Positions 29,657 through 39,900 of a DNA stretch of 64,000 nt are shown here, one piece after another. A program made the position numbers and the translations under genes. Location: NCBI RefSeq assembly GCF_002261265.1, contig NZ_NEVK01000004.1, positions 496,001-560,000 on the forward strand, in the 5' to 3' direction. Source of the DNA: Bordetella genomosp. 7. Lineage in GTDB: Bacteria > Pseudomonadota > Gammaproteobacteria > Burkholderiales > Burkholderiaceae_B. The notes below the pieces were generated by a model. The model ran no database searches and was not told the origin of the DNA. It saw only the letters and a list, made by a program, of their open reading frames with translations. The first letter of the stretch is position 1, and every line of letters starts with the position of its first letter.

Positions 29657-30586
29657 TCAGGCCGGCACGACTTCCTTGTCCCACTGCAGCAGTGCGCGCG
29701 CCACCGGGGCCACGCGCTGGCGATCCTGCTCGGACAAGCCGGTCACCAAGGGCAGCATCGGCCCCATGTCGGCCACGCCCGCCAGCGTCACGGCGTCGTG
29801 CAGCACGCGGATGGGGCTGATCTCGTCGCGGCAGTCTTCCATGCCCAGGTACTGTGCGCGCACCTGCTCGGCCTCGTCGAAGCGCCCGGCGTGCAACAGC
29901 TGCAACATGCGCATCGCGCCGCGCGGAGCGATGCACACCGAGCCCGACGTAAAGCTCTTGAGCCCGAATTTGCGGAAATGCGTAATGGCCGGCCGCTCGC
30001 CGCTGCCGCTGACCAGCCAGCGCGGGTCGATGGCCCGCAGCAGAGATTCGAGGTAGGGATCGTCGGCCGGATCCGGGCACACGACCGCATACTTGAGCGC
30101 GACGATGCGCTGTTCTTCGATCAATCGGGCAAGCGTGGCCGGCGCCAGGTAGCCGGAACTCTTCAGGTACACCACCACCGGCTTGCCCAGCGCATCGCTG
30201 AAGCGCCGGATCCCATCTGCCAGCCCCGCATCGGTATAGGGAAACGACATCGGCAGCAGCATGGCGGTGGGAAATTCGCGGCTGCGCAGGATGGCGGCCT
30301 GGTCCATCAGCTTGCCGAAGTCGGGCCCGGCCGACGGCAGCACCCAGGTGTCCGCACCCGCGCTTTCGGCCAGGAAGTCGACCACGCGCGCGTATTCACT
30401 GACGCTGATGTTGTAGAAATTGGCATTGCCGCCGTACATCACGCTGCGCACGCCGCCTTGCTCCAGGTGGCGCAACAGCGCGCGGTTGGCTGCCTCGTCC
30501 GGCGACAAGTCGGCCTGGCGCGCAAAGGGGGGCACGGCAATCACGGATCGCTGCAGGTCGGCCGTGCTGACCGGTGTGGTTTTCAT
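29657..30586 (-). CDS. Dihydrodipicolinate synthase/N-acetylneuraminate lyase-family enzyme
   Basis: A 309-residue TIM-barrel aldolase or dehydratase of the DapA/NAL family. The Schiff-base lysine is Lys165 (IVALKYAV), and the Tyr140 region (VVVYLKSSG) supplies the usual tyrosine. The GGNANFYNIS loop replaces the TTGE motif of true DapA, so it is unlikely to be lysine biosynthesis. Such proteins include 2-keto-3-deoxy sugar-acid dehydratases and aldolases, which would suit this locus. AGGAGA precedes the ATG at 30586; longer in-frame starts run through the operator region. It is divergent from the first Bug receptor. Confidence 0.85.
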   Translation of the reverse strand: MKTTPVSTADLQRSVIAVPPFARQADLSPDEAANRALLRHLEQGGVRSVMYGGNANFYNISVSEYARVVDFLAESAGADTWVLPSAGPDFGKLMDQAAILRSREFPTAMLLPMSFPYTDAGLADGIRRFSDALGKPVVVYLKSSGYLAPATLARLIEEQRIVALKYAVVCPDPADDPYLESLLRAIDPRWLVSGSGERPAITHFRKFGLKSFTSGSVCIAPRGAMRMLQLLHAGRFDEAEQVRAQYLGMEDCRDEISPIRVLHDAVTLAGVADMGPMLPLVTGLSEQDRQRVAPVARALLQWDKEVVPA

Positions 30587-30615
30587 GGCGGAATTCTCCT
30601 GGATGCCAGAGGTAA

Positions 30616-30682
30616 GACAAGTGTCCAAAAAAGTATACTTGGTTGACAAGTGAATGCTCAATACATATATTTGTTTGACAAC
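30616..30682. promoter_or_regulatory. Repeated TTGACAA-type operator region between divergent genes
   Basis: Three related motifs lie in 67 bases: AAGACAAGTGTC at 30614-30625, the palindrome ACTTG-GTTGA-CAAGT at 30637-30651 and TTGT-TTG-ACAA at 30671-30681. They share GACAA. The stretch is AT-rich and sits between the DapA-family and Bug genes, a natural place for binding by the GntR/FCD regulator. Motifs are seen; the regulator assignment is inferred. Confidence 0.45.
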
Positions 30683-30798
30683 ATGAATTACCGGCGGCAC
30701 AGGCAGAAGCGCCGCGCAGGCCTTCGCGCCCCACCGCGCGGGCGCTGGCTTTTCCCACCACAAGACATGCGCCTTCCGAGCGCCAGGAGACACCCGCA

Positions 30799-31797
30799 AT
30801 GCTTGCAAAACCCGCGTTCCGTTCCGCAATGGCCGCGCTGGGCGCTGCCGCCCTGTTTGCGGTGGCGCCCGCAGGCGCAGCCGACGACTACCCCGCCCGC
30901 CAGGTCACCATCCTGGTGCCCTTCCCCGCCGGCGGCACCACAGACATCGCGGCGCGGGTCGTGGCCGCCGAACTCGGCAAAGCCTGGAACCAGCCGGTCG
31001 TGGTCGACAACCGCGCCGGCGCCGGCGGCAACGTAGGCACGGCCGAAGCCGCTCGCGCCCGCCCCGATGGCTATACCCTGCTGATGGGCACCGTCAGCAC
31101 CCACGCCATCAATCAGTCGGTCTATGCCCGGCTGCCCTATGATCCGGTAAAGGATTTCACGCCGGTCACCATGGTCATACCGGTGCCCAACATCCTCGAA
31201 CTCAATCCCGCGTTCGCGGATCGCAACAACATCCGTTCGGTCGCCGACCTGATCGCGTACCTGAAAGCCAACCCCGGCAAGGTGAACATGGCGTCCACGG
31301 GCAACGGCACCTCCACTCACCTGTCGGGTGAACTGTTCATGGCCATGACCGGCACCAGGATGACCCATGTGCCTTACAAGGGCAGCAGCCCCGCGCTCAC
31401 CGACGTCATGAGCGGCTCGGCCGACCTGATCTTCGACAACCTGCCCTCGTCGATGGGCTTCCTGAAGGCAGGCAAGTTGCGGCCGCTTGCCGTCACCAGC
31501 GCCGAGCGCTCACCCGCCCTGCCCGATGTTCCCACGATGGCGCAGGCCGGCGTCGACGGCTACGATGCATCCAGCTGGTTCGGCCTGCTGGCGCCGGCAG
31601 GCACTGCCCGGCCCATCGTCGACAAGGTGCAGCGCGATGTCGCGAAAATCCTGCAGGACCCGGCCGTGCGCGAGCGCTTCGTTGCCCTGGGTGCGCAGCC
31701 GCAATCCATGACGCCCGCCGAGTTCGGGCAGTTCATGGCGCAGGAAACCGCCAAGTGGGCCAAGGCGGTGCAGCAGTCGGGCGCGCGGGTCGACTGA
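30799..31797 (+). CDS. Bug-family tripartite tricarboxylate transporter substrate-binding protein (first)
   Basis: A 332-residue periplasmic receptor of the Bug family. A signal peptide (1-28, ending APAGA) is followed by the family start [20 protein letters not shown], the GGNVGT and TSTHAIN-type substrate loops, and the [10 protein letters not shown] and [10 protein letters not shown] motifs. Bug proteins deliver carboxylated solutes to TctA/TctB membrane proteins; none are encoded nearby. AGGAGA precedes the ATG. Divergent to the DapA-family enzyme, it likely imports the acid processed by this locus. Confidence 0.92.
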   Translation: MLAKPAFRSAMAALGAAALFAVAPAGAADDYPARQVTILVPFPAGGTTDIAARVVAAELGKAWNQPVVVDNRAGAGGNVGTAEAARARPDGYTLLMGTVSTHAINQSVYARLPYDPVKDFTPVTMVIPVPNILELNPAFADRNNIRSVADLIAYLKANPGKVNMASTGNGTSTHLSGELFMAMTGTRMTHVPYKGSSPALTDVMSGSADLIFDNLPSSMGFLKAGKLRPLAVTSAERSPALPDVPTMAQAGVDGYDASSWFGLLAPAGTARPIVDKVQRDVAKILQDPAVRERFVALGAQPQSMTPAEFGQFMAQETAKWAKAVQQSGARVD

Positions 31798-31870
31798 CCC
31801 GCTTAATTTCCAGGCCGCTGGCGCGCGTGGCCGGCGGCTGTTCCCAACAACACGCGCACCAGGAGACATC

Positions 31871-32842
31871 GTGAACAAACTGATCAGTGCTATCGCCACT
31901 GCCAGCCTGGCCTTGCTGGGTGGCCAGGCCGCGCACGCGGCCTCGTATCCCGACAAGCCGGTCACCGTGATCGTTCCGTTCGTGCCGGGCGGCTCGTCTG
32001 ACATTACGGCGCGCTCGGTGCTACCGGGCATGCAGAAACAGCTGGGCCAGACGTTCGTGGCCGAGAACAAGCCGGGCGCCAACAGCGCCATCGGCGCGCA
32101 GGCCCTGGCCCGCGCTCCCGCCGACGGTTACACCATGATGGTGGGCTCGATCGGCACCTTCGCCATCAACGAAGCGTTGTACAAAGAACTCGCCTACAAC
32201 CCCAGCAAGGACTTCCGGTACCTGACACAGGCCGTGCGCAATCCCAACGTGCTGGTCGCGCCGCCCTCGTTTGCGCCCAACACGGTGGCCGAGCTCGTCG
32301 AGTATGCGAAAAAGCATCCTGGCGAAGTCTCTTACGCATCGTCGGGCACGGGGTCGTCCGATCACCTGTCGGCAATCCTGTTCCGCCAGCGCACCGGGAC
32401 CACGGGTGTCGATGTGCCCTACCGCGGCGGCGCTGCGGCCATCGCCGACCTGCTGGGCTCGCAGGTCAATGTGTCGTTCCAGAATCTGGGCGCGGTTCAG
32501 AAGCACGTACTGGCAGGCAAGCTGAAGGCGCTGGCCATTACGGGCGAAAAGCGCGCGCCCGACCTGCCCGATGTGCCCACGCTGGCCGAAGCCGGCATTC
32601 CCGACATGGTGGTGTATTCGTGGCAGGGCTTTGCCGTGCCCAAGGACACCCCCGCGCCCGTGGCAAAAACGCTGTCCGACGCCCTGCGCAAGACGCTGCG
32701 CGAGCCCGATGTCACCAAGACGCTGCAAGGCCTGGGCTTCGAGGTTGTGGCCAATTCCCCCGAAGAATTCGCCGCCTTCCAGCAAGCCGAGGTCAAGCGC
32801 TGGAAACAGGTGATCAAAGACGCCGGCATCCAGTTGCAGTGA
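31871..32842 (+). CDS. Bug-family tripartite tricarboxylate transporter substrate-binding protein (second)
   Basis: A 323-residue second Bug receptor with a signal peptide (1-24, ending AHA), then YPDKPVTVIVPFVPGGSSDI, ANSAIGAQ, DVPYRGG and PDVPTLAEAGIPD. The start is a GTG with AGGAGA just upstream. It differs substantially from the first copy (for instance GGSSDI versus GGTTDI), so the pair probably binds different ligands rather than being a recent duplication. It follows the first receptor by 73 bases. Confidence 0.92.
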   Translation: MNKLISAIATASLALLGGQAAHAASYPDKPVTVIVPFVPGGSSDITARSVLPGMQKQLGQTFVAENKPGANSAIGAQALARAPADGYTMMVGSIGTFAINEALYKELAYNPSKDFRYLTQAVRNPNVLVAPPSFAPNTVAELVEYAKKHPGEVSYASSGTGSSDHLSAILFRQRTGTTGVDVPYRGGAAAIADLLGSQVNVSFQNLGAVQKHVLAGKLKALAITGEKRAPDLPDVPTLAEAGIPDMVVYSWQGFAVPKDTPAPVAKTLSDALRKTLREPDVTKTLQGLGFEVVANSPEEFAAFQQAEVKRWKQVIKDAGIQLQ

Positions 32843-32857
32843 CACGAGGCTCGCGCC

Positions 32858-32883
32858 CGGGCCGGCATGCACAGGCCGGCCCG
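32858..32883 (+). terminator. GC-rich hairpin after the second Bug gene
   Basis: A 9-base-pair stem (CGGGCCGGC/GCCGGCCCG) with an 8-base loop, 16 bases after the stop codon. There is no T-tract, so it may only slow transcription or protect the transcript end. Confidence 0.35.
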
Positions 32884-32930
32884 TAATCAAGTAGCATTTG
32901 AGCTTTCCTCCCTGATAGCGCTTACACGAC

Positions 32931-33887
32931 ATGGCCTCCAAGCATCGCATCCTGCAGGTCGGCTCCCTGGCCGGTTCTCCGTCGGCCAACCAGCGGCTGG
33001 CCGACGCCTATGACGTCCTCGAACTCTGGAAGCACACCGACCGCAAGGCTGCGCTGGCCGAGTACGGCAAGGGCATCACCGCCCTGGTCACCTCGGCCAC
33101 CATGGGCGCCAACGCCGAATTGATCGAGGCGCTGCCCGACCTGAAGTCCATCTGCAGCTGGGGCGTGGGATACGAAACCATCGATCTGCAGGCCGCGCGC
33201 GCGCGCGGCGTAATGGTCAGCAACACCCCCGACGTACTCACCGACTGCGTGGCGGACCTGGCCTGGGGCCTGATCATCGCCGGGGCGCGCCGCATGACCC
33301 TGGGCGACCGCTACGTGCGGGCGGGACGTTGGGGCCAGGTCCACGGCAACATCCCCCTGGGCACGCGCGTCAGCGGCAAGAAGCTCGGCATCGTGGGGCT
33401 GGGCCGCATCGGCCAGGCCATCGCCCGGCGTGGCCAAGGCTTCGACATGGAGGTGCGCTACCACAACCGTCGCCCGCGCGAAGACTCGCCGTACGGCTAC
33501 GAAGCGACGCTGGTCGAACTGGCGCGCTGGGCCGACTTCCTGGTGGTGGCCACCGTGGGCGGGCCGCAGACCCGGCACCTGGTCAACCAGGAAGTCATCG
33601 AGGCGCTCGGCACCAAGGGCATCATCGTCAACATCGCGCGCGGCCCCGTCATCGACGAACAGGCGCTGGTCACCGCGCTCGAAAATGGCAAGCTGGGCGG
33701 CGCCGCGCTGGACGTCTTCGAGCACGAACCCAACGTTCCGGACGCCCTGAAAACCAGCGACAACACCGTGCTGCTGCCCCACATCGGCAGCGCGACGTAT
33801 GAAACCCGGATGGCCATGGAAGACCTGATGCTGGAAAACCTGCAGTCGTTCTTCCAGACCGGCAAACTGGTGACGCCGGTCGAGTAA
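32931..33887 (+). CDS. D-isomer-specific 2-hydroxyacid dehydrogenase (glyoxylate/hydroxypyruvate reductase-like)
   Basis: A 318-residue NAD(P)-dependent enzyme that reduces 2-oxo acids such as glyoxylate or hydroxypyruvate. The Rossmann motif GLGRIGQAIA lies in the second half. The catalytic triad is visible: Arg in NIARGPVIDE, Glu in DVFEHEP and His in LLPHIGSAT. After the nucleotide motif the segment YHNRRPRED has arginines that suggest NADPH. It follows the Bug genes and may dispose of the aldehyde or oxo acid released by the aldolase (tartronate semialdehyde or hydroxypyruvate). No strong ribosome-binding site is visible. Confidence 0.88.
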   Translation: MASKHRILQVGSLAGSPSANQRLADAYDVLELWKHTDRKAALAEYGKGITALVTSATMGANAELIEALPDLKSICSWGVGYETIDLQAARARGVMVSNTPDVLTDCVADLAWGLIIAGARRMTLGDRYVRAGRWGQVHGNIPLGTRVSGKKLGIVGLGRIGQAIARRGQGFDMEVRYHNRRPREDSPYGYEATLVELARWADFLVVATVGGPQTRHLVNQEVIEALGTKGIIVNIARGPVIDEQALVTALENGKLGGAALDVFEHEPNVPDALKTSDNTVLLPHIGSATYETRMAMEDLMLENLQSFFQTGKLVTPVE

Positions 33888-33896
33888 GCCAGCCGG

Positions 33897-33921
33897 CCGT
33901 GCCGGCCGGCGGCCGGCACGG
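33897..33921. terminator. Strong hairpin between convergent genes
   Basis: An 11-base-pair perfect stem (CCGTGCCGGCC/GGCCGGCACGG) with a GGC loop lies between the convergent dehydrogenase and DUF3579 genes. It lacks a T-tract on either strand. Confidence 0.4.
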
Positions 33922-33929
33922 GGGCCGCA

Positions 33930-34220
33930 TCAGACTTCGCGCTCTTCGGTCCTGAGGTTGTTGTCGTGGGCAAAATCGACCACGAACTTATATGCCAGCG
34001 GTTCTAGCTCGCGCAGACGCTGGTCGACCACGATGCCGCGCACGCCGTCGATCATGACGGGCACCACATACGGAGAATACGTCAGGTGGCTGCCCGTGGA
34101 TCCCGGTGGCCGGAACTGCGCCATGACGCCGGCCAGACGTTCGGCCCAGTCGCTCGGCCGGAACCGGGCGCCACTTTCGGTAACGCCGTGGATAACGAAT
34201 TGTTTGACGCGAGTTGCCAT
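33930..34220 (-). CDS. DUF3579 family protein
   Basis: A 96-residue small protein of a betaproteobacterial family of unknown function (DUF3579), often found next to argF. It starts MATRVKQFVIHGVTESG, contains FRPSDWAERLAG and YSPYVVPV and ends in an acidic/basic tail. No catalytic motif is apparent. It is divergent from argF, with 111 bases between. Function unknown. Confidence 0.8.
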   Translation of the reverse strand: MATRVKQFVIHGVTESGARFRPSDWAERLAGVMAQFRPPGSTGSHLTYSPYVVPVMIDGVRGIVVDQRLRELEPLAYKFVVDFAHDNNLRTEEREV

Positions 34221-34331
34221 GTATTTTTCACCACGGGCTGCGTGTGCAGGGTCTAGACTGGCCAGGCACCAAAGATGCGGCCCGCGCCGCGAATTGTATA
34301 TGATTGCTCTTTTGGCCCTGCCGTCTCGACC

Positions 34332-35273
34332 ATGACACCTCCCACGCACCAGACCGGCCCCTTGCGGCACTTCCTGCAGTTCCGGGACTTTTCTCCGGCC
34401 GAAATCGCCTATGTGCTCGAACGCGCCCGCCTGATCAAAGACAAGTTCAAGCGCTACGAGCCCCATATGCCGCTGCACGACCGCACCCTGGCCATGGTGT
34501 TCGAAAAAGCCAGCACCCGCACCCGCGTGTCATTCGAGGCGGGCATGTACCAGATGGGCGGCTCGGTCATCAACCTGACATCGAACGATTCGCAGCTGGG
34601 CCGGGCCGAGCCCGTCGAAGACACGGCACGCGTGATTTCGCGCATGGTCGATATCGTCATGATCCGCACCTTCGAGCAAACCCGCATCGAGCGCTTTGCC
34701 GCGCATTCCCGGGTGCCGGTCATCAACGGACTTACCAACGAATACCACCCCTGCCAGATCCTTGCCGACCTGTTCACCTTCATCGAACATCGCGGGCCTA
34801 TCGCAGGCAAAACCGTGGCCTGGATCGGCGACGCCAACAACATGTCGTATACCTGGCTGCAGGCAGCCGAGATGCTGGGTTTCACCCTGCACGTCTCGTC
34901 CCCGCCCGGCTACGAACTCGATCCGGCGCGAGTGGGCGCGCCGCCTGCCGGCGTGCTGCGCCAGTTCGCCGACCCCATCGAGGCCTGCCGCGGCGCGCAC
35001 CTGGTCACCACCGACGTCTGGACCAGCATGGGCTACGAAGCCGAGAACGACGCCCGCCGCGCGGCCTTCGCCGACTGGTGCGTCGACGCCGAAATGATGG
35101 CTGCCGCCGATCCCCAGGCAATCTTCATGCACTGCCTGCCGGCCCATCGTGGCGAGGAAGTCACCGGCGAAGTCATCGACGGCCCGCAAAGCGTGGTCTG
35201 GGACGAAGCCGAAAACCGGCTGCACGTCCAGAAGGCCCTGATGGAATTCCTGCTGCTGGGCCGCGTCGAATAG
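34332..35273 (+). CDS. argF: Ornithine carbamoyltransferase
   Basis: ArgF makes citrulline from ornithine and carbamoyl phosphate, the sixth step of arginine synthesis. The 313-residue product has the carbamoyl-phosphate loop FEKASTRTRVSFE, the second HPCQILADLFT and the ornithine-binding DVWTSMG and FMHCLPAHRGEEV motifs. The ATG at 34332 gives the usual N-terminus (MTPPTHQTG); an upstream in-frame start would add 19 residues that are not conserved. argG follows, so the last two steps before arginine are adjacent. Confidence 0.97.
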   Translation: MTPPTHQTGPLRHFLQFRDFSPAEIAYVLERARLIKDKFKRYEPHMPLHDRTLAMVFEKASTRTRVSFEAGMYQMGGSVINLTSNDSQLGRAEPVEDTARVISRMVDIVMIRTFEQTRIERFAAHSRVPVINGLTNEYHPCQILADLFTFIEHRGPIAGKTVAWIGDANNMSYTWLQAAEMLGFTLHVSSPPGYELDPARVGAPPAGVLRQFADPIEACRGAHLVTTDVWTSMGYEAENDARRAAFADWCVDAEMMAAADPQAIFMHCLPAHRGEEVTGEVIDGPQSVVWDEAENRLHVQKALMEFLLLGRVE

Positions 35274-36782
<1,509 letters not shown>

Positions 36783-36839
36783 ATTCCCCCGCGCACCCGC
36801 GTGCCCGTTCCGGGCGCGCGGAGCCGCATCGCAGGCAAG

Positions 36840-38741
36840 CTACAGCTCTACCTGCATCCCCATTTCTACCACCCGGTTCGGCGGTATCTTGAAGAACTTG
36901 GTGCTGCGCATTCCATTGCGCGCCATGAACGAAAACAATGCGCGGCGCCAGCGCTGCATGGCGGGCCGGCGCGCGGCCACCACGGTCTGCCTGGACACGA
37001 AGTACGACGTGCGCATAGGTTCCAGGTCAATTTCGGGACAGGCCTGCGCCACCAGCCGCAGCACGGCGGGCACATCGGGGGCTTCCTTGAACCCGTACTG
37101 CGCCACCACCTGCCAGCACGACGTGCCTATGCGGTCCAGCACATAGCGCTCGTCCGACGACACGTATGGCACGTCAGCCACCTGTATGGTCAGGAACAGC
37201 ACCTGTTCATGCAGCACCTTGTTGTGCTTCAGGTTGTGCAGCAGCGCGGCGGGCACCACGCCGGGATTCATGGCCATGAAAACCGCCGTGCCGGGCACCT
37301 GGGCCGGCGGAAACTGCGCAAGACCCAGCATGAACTCCTTCAGGGGCTGATGGTCGCGCTGCTGCAGGGTGGCCAGCAATTGCCGGCCGCGCCGCCACGT
37401 CATCATCATCGTGAACACGGCCACCCCCACCAGCAGCGGCAGCCATCCGCCTTCGTGAATCTTCAACACGTTGGCGCCGAACAGCAGCAGGTCTACGATC
37501 AACAGTACGCTCAGCCCGGCCAGCCACAATGCCCGCCGCGCGCCGGCGGAGCCGCGCGGCAGCACCGCAAAAGCCAGTACCGTGGTCACCAGCATGGTGC
37601 CTGTTACCGCAAAGCCATAGGCGGCTGCCAGGTTCTCCGAGTTCCGGAATAACGCCACCAGCGCCAGCACCGCCACCAGAAGCATGGCGTTGACCTGCGG
37701 CAGGTAGATCTGCCCTTTCTCCGCCGCCGACGTATGCAGGATCTGCATGCGCGGCCAGAAGCCGAGCTGCACCGCCTGCCGCGTGACGGAAAATGCCCCG
37801 GATATCACCGCCTGCGATGCCACGACGGTGGCGATCGTTGCCAGCGCCACCAGCGGCGCCAGGGCCCAGCCCGGCGCCATCAGGAAGAACGGATTGCGAA
37901 TGGCCTGCGGATCGCGCAACAGCAAGGCGCCCTGCCCGAAATAACAGAGCGCCAACGCCGGCAGAACCATCGCGAACCAGGCGCGCCGGATGGCGGGCCT
38001 GCCGAAATGCCCCATGTCGGCATACAGCGCCTCGGCGCCCGTCAAGGCCAGCACCACGGCCCCCAGCAGCAGGAAGCTGCCCAGGGGAAACTCTTCGATC
38101 AGCCTGAACGCCCAGATAGGGTTGAGCGCCTGCAACACCTGGGGCGCCTGCCAGACCTGCCACCCGCCCAGCGCCGCAAGCGAGGCGAACCACAGCGCCA
38201 TCACGGGCCCGAACAGCTTTCCCATTGCGCCCGTCCCATGCGACTGGATGGCAAACAGCGACACCAGCACGGCAAGCGAGATCGGCACCACCCAGGCGTC
38301 GAACCGGTGCGACACCACGCCTATACCTTCGACGGCCGACAGCACCGAAATGGCCGGCGTGATCATGCTGTCGCCGTAGAAAAGCGCTGCGCCGAAAATG
38401 CCCAGCACGATCAGCGCCCAGCGTGTGCGGCCTTGCCGGCCGCGCACCGCCAGTTCCAGCAGGGCCAGCGTGCCGCCTTCGCCGCGGTTGTCGGCCCGCA
38501 GCACAAGCGCCACGTACTTGACCGACACCACCAGCATCAACAGCCAGAACAATATGGACAACACGCCCAGCACATGCGCCGGGGCGAAGTCGCCAAAACT
38601 TGTCAGGCAGGCCCGCAACGTATACAGGGGGCTGGTGCCGATATCGCCATACACGACGCCCAACGCGCCCAGCATCAACATCGCCCCGGGAGTCGGCGCC
38701 TGCGCATGGCCCGACAACGGGCCGGGCCTGGGTGAAGTCAT
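36840..38741 (-). CDS. kup: Potassium uptake transporter Kup (Trk-independent, KUP/HAK family)
   Basis: A 633-residue inner-membrane K+/H+ symporter. The hallmark GALGVVYGDIGTSPLYTL lies at about 25-43, followed by around 12 membrane helices (including the FYGDSMITPAISVLSAVEG region) and a long cytoplasmic C-terminal domain, as in E. coli Kup (622 residues). Its ATG overlaps the sensor-kinase stop by 4 bases (ATGA), which implies translational coupling. A Met at about residue 21 would give a shorter protein but would remove the charged N-terminus. Confidence 0.94.
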   Translation of the reverse strand: MTSPRPGPLSGHAQAPTPGAMLMLGALGVVYGDIGTSPLYTLRACLTSFGDFAPAHVLGVLSILFWLLMLVVSVKYVALVLRADNRGEGGTLALLELAVRGRQGRTRWALIVLGIFGAALFYGDSMITPAISVLSAVEGIGVVSHRFDAWVVPISLAVLVSLFAIQSHGTGAMGKLFGPVMALWFASLAALGGWQVWQAPQVLQALNPIWAFRLIEEFPLGSFLLLGAVVLALTGAEALYADMGHFGRPAIRRAWFAMVLPALALCYFGQGALLLRDPQAIRNPFFLMAPGWALAPLVALATIATVVASQAVISGAFSVTRQAVQLGFWPRMQILHTSAAEKGQIYLPQVNAMLLVAVLALVALFRNSENLAAAYGFAVTGTMLVTTVLAFAVLPRGSAGARRALWLAGLSVLLIVDLLLFGANVLKIHEGGWLPLLVGVAVFTMMMTWRRGRQLLATLQQRDHQPLKEFMLGLAQFPPAQVPGTAVFMAMNPGVVPAALLHNLKHNKVLHEQVLFLTIQVADVPYVSSDERYVLDRIGTSCWQVVAQYGFKEAPDVPAVLRLVAQACPEIDLEPMRTSYFVSRQTVVAARRPAMQRWRRALFSFMARNGMRSTKFFKIPPNRVVEMGMQVEL

Positions 38742-39850
38742 GATGCGCGGTCGTGGCGTGTCAGTTGCGCCCCTTTGCGGGGTCCGGGAAACACCACCGA
38801 CAGGCGCGTGCCGGCATATTCGGGCCGGCTGGTGAGCTTCCACCAGGCGCCATGCGCCTGCGCGATCTCGCGCACGATGGCCAGTCCCAGCCCCGAGCCC
38901 CCCGCCGTGCTGCCCGGCGAGCGATAAAAAGCCTCGAATACCCGCTCGCGCTCGTCGCGCGAAATGCCGGGCCCGTCGTCTTCGACGGTCAAGGTCGGCG
39001 GGTTGATTCCCACCGTCAGGGTGATGCGTCCGCCGCCCTTGCCATAACGTACGGCGTTGTCGATCAGGTTGCCCAGCAATTCATCCAGCAGCAACGGGTC
39101 GCCGTCGATCCACACCGGCTCGTCGGGCGCCGCCAGGTCAATGGCGAACTGCGCCGCCCGGGCTTGGGGTATCCATTCAGCGCCACTGGCCCTGACCCAT
39201 TCACACAGATCGATGCGCACGAAACTGTCTTGCGGGCGCACGTTGGGGTCGGCGCGCGCCAGCACCAGCAACTGCTGTCCCAGGCGTATCATGCGGTCGC
39301 TGACCGCCTTGATGCGTTCGGCGCGCGCACGCACATCGTCGGGCAAGGGCCGCGACAGCATCAGTTCGGATTCCAGACGCAGCCCGCTCAACGGGGTGCG
39401 CAACTGGTGCGCCGCGTGGCCGATGAAGCGGCGCTGCGCCGCCAGCGAGGCATCCAGGCGGCGCAGCAGGTCGTTGGTATGGGTGACCAGGGGCTCGATC
39501 TCAACCGGCACGCCGGCCACTTCCAGCGGCTGCATATCGTCGATGGAGCGCTGCCTGATTTCATCGGACAGATGGTTGACCGAACGCAGCCCCGAACGTA
39601 TACCCTGCACGATCACCCCCGCGAACACCAGCACCAGCACGGCCTGCCCCACGACCATCAGCCAGAAGAAATCCTCCAGCATCCAGCCGGCCATATCCAG
39701 TTTGTGGCTGATGACCCAAGTGGCGAGCAGGTCCAGCGCCACCAGCAGCAGGATGGGCGGAAGCAGACGTTTGACCAGATAGCGCGCCAGCGAACCGCGC
39801 CGAAGACGCCAGCGCACGGTGGCAGCGGTTGCAGTGGGAGAGTCGTGCAT
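38738..39850 (-). CDS. Two-component sensor histidine kinase (TctE/QseC-type)
   Basis: A 370-residue sensor kinase. Two membrane helices (about 30-50 and 65-85) flank a short periplasmic loop, then HAMP, a dimerisation domain with the H-box FIGHAAHQLRTPLSGLR (phospho-His in HQLRTP) and an ATPase domain with NLIDNAVRY (N-box), DDGPGI and GSGLGLAIV. I chose the ATG at 39850. A GTG at 39904 that overlaps the regulator stop (GTGA) would add 18 residues and is a real alternative; neither start has a clear ribosome-binding site. The very short periplasmic loop suggests an internal or membrane stimulus. It ends in the kup start. Confidence 0.88.
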   Translation of the reverse strand: MHDSPTATAATVRWRLRRGSLARYLVKRLLPPILLLVALDLLATWVISHKLDMAGWMLEDFFWLMVVGQAVLVLVFAGVIVQGIRSGLRSVNHLSDEIRQRSIDDMQPLEVAGVPVEIEPLVTHTNDLLRRLDASLAAQRRFIGHAAHQLRTPLSGLRLESELMLSRPLPDDVRARAERIKAVSDRMIRLGQQLLVLARADPNVRPQDSFVRIDLCEWVRASGAEWIPQARAAQFAIDLAAPDEPVWIDGDPLLLDELLGNLIDNAVRYGKGGGRITLTVGINPPTLTVEDDGPGISRDERERVFEAFYRSPGSTAGGSGLGLAIVREIAQAHGAWWKLTSRPEYAGTRLSVVFPGPRKGAQLTRHDRAS

Positions 39851-39900
39851 GGTGGGGGTCGCCGGCCGGGCCGGTGCGCAGCCGTGCCGGCCGGGCCTGT

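Noticed and set aside
29657-30586. The DapA-family gene as lysine-pathway dapA
   Set aside because: The usual TTGE loop is replaced and the gene lies in a catabolic locus, so a sugar-acid role is more likely.
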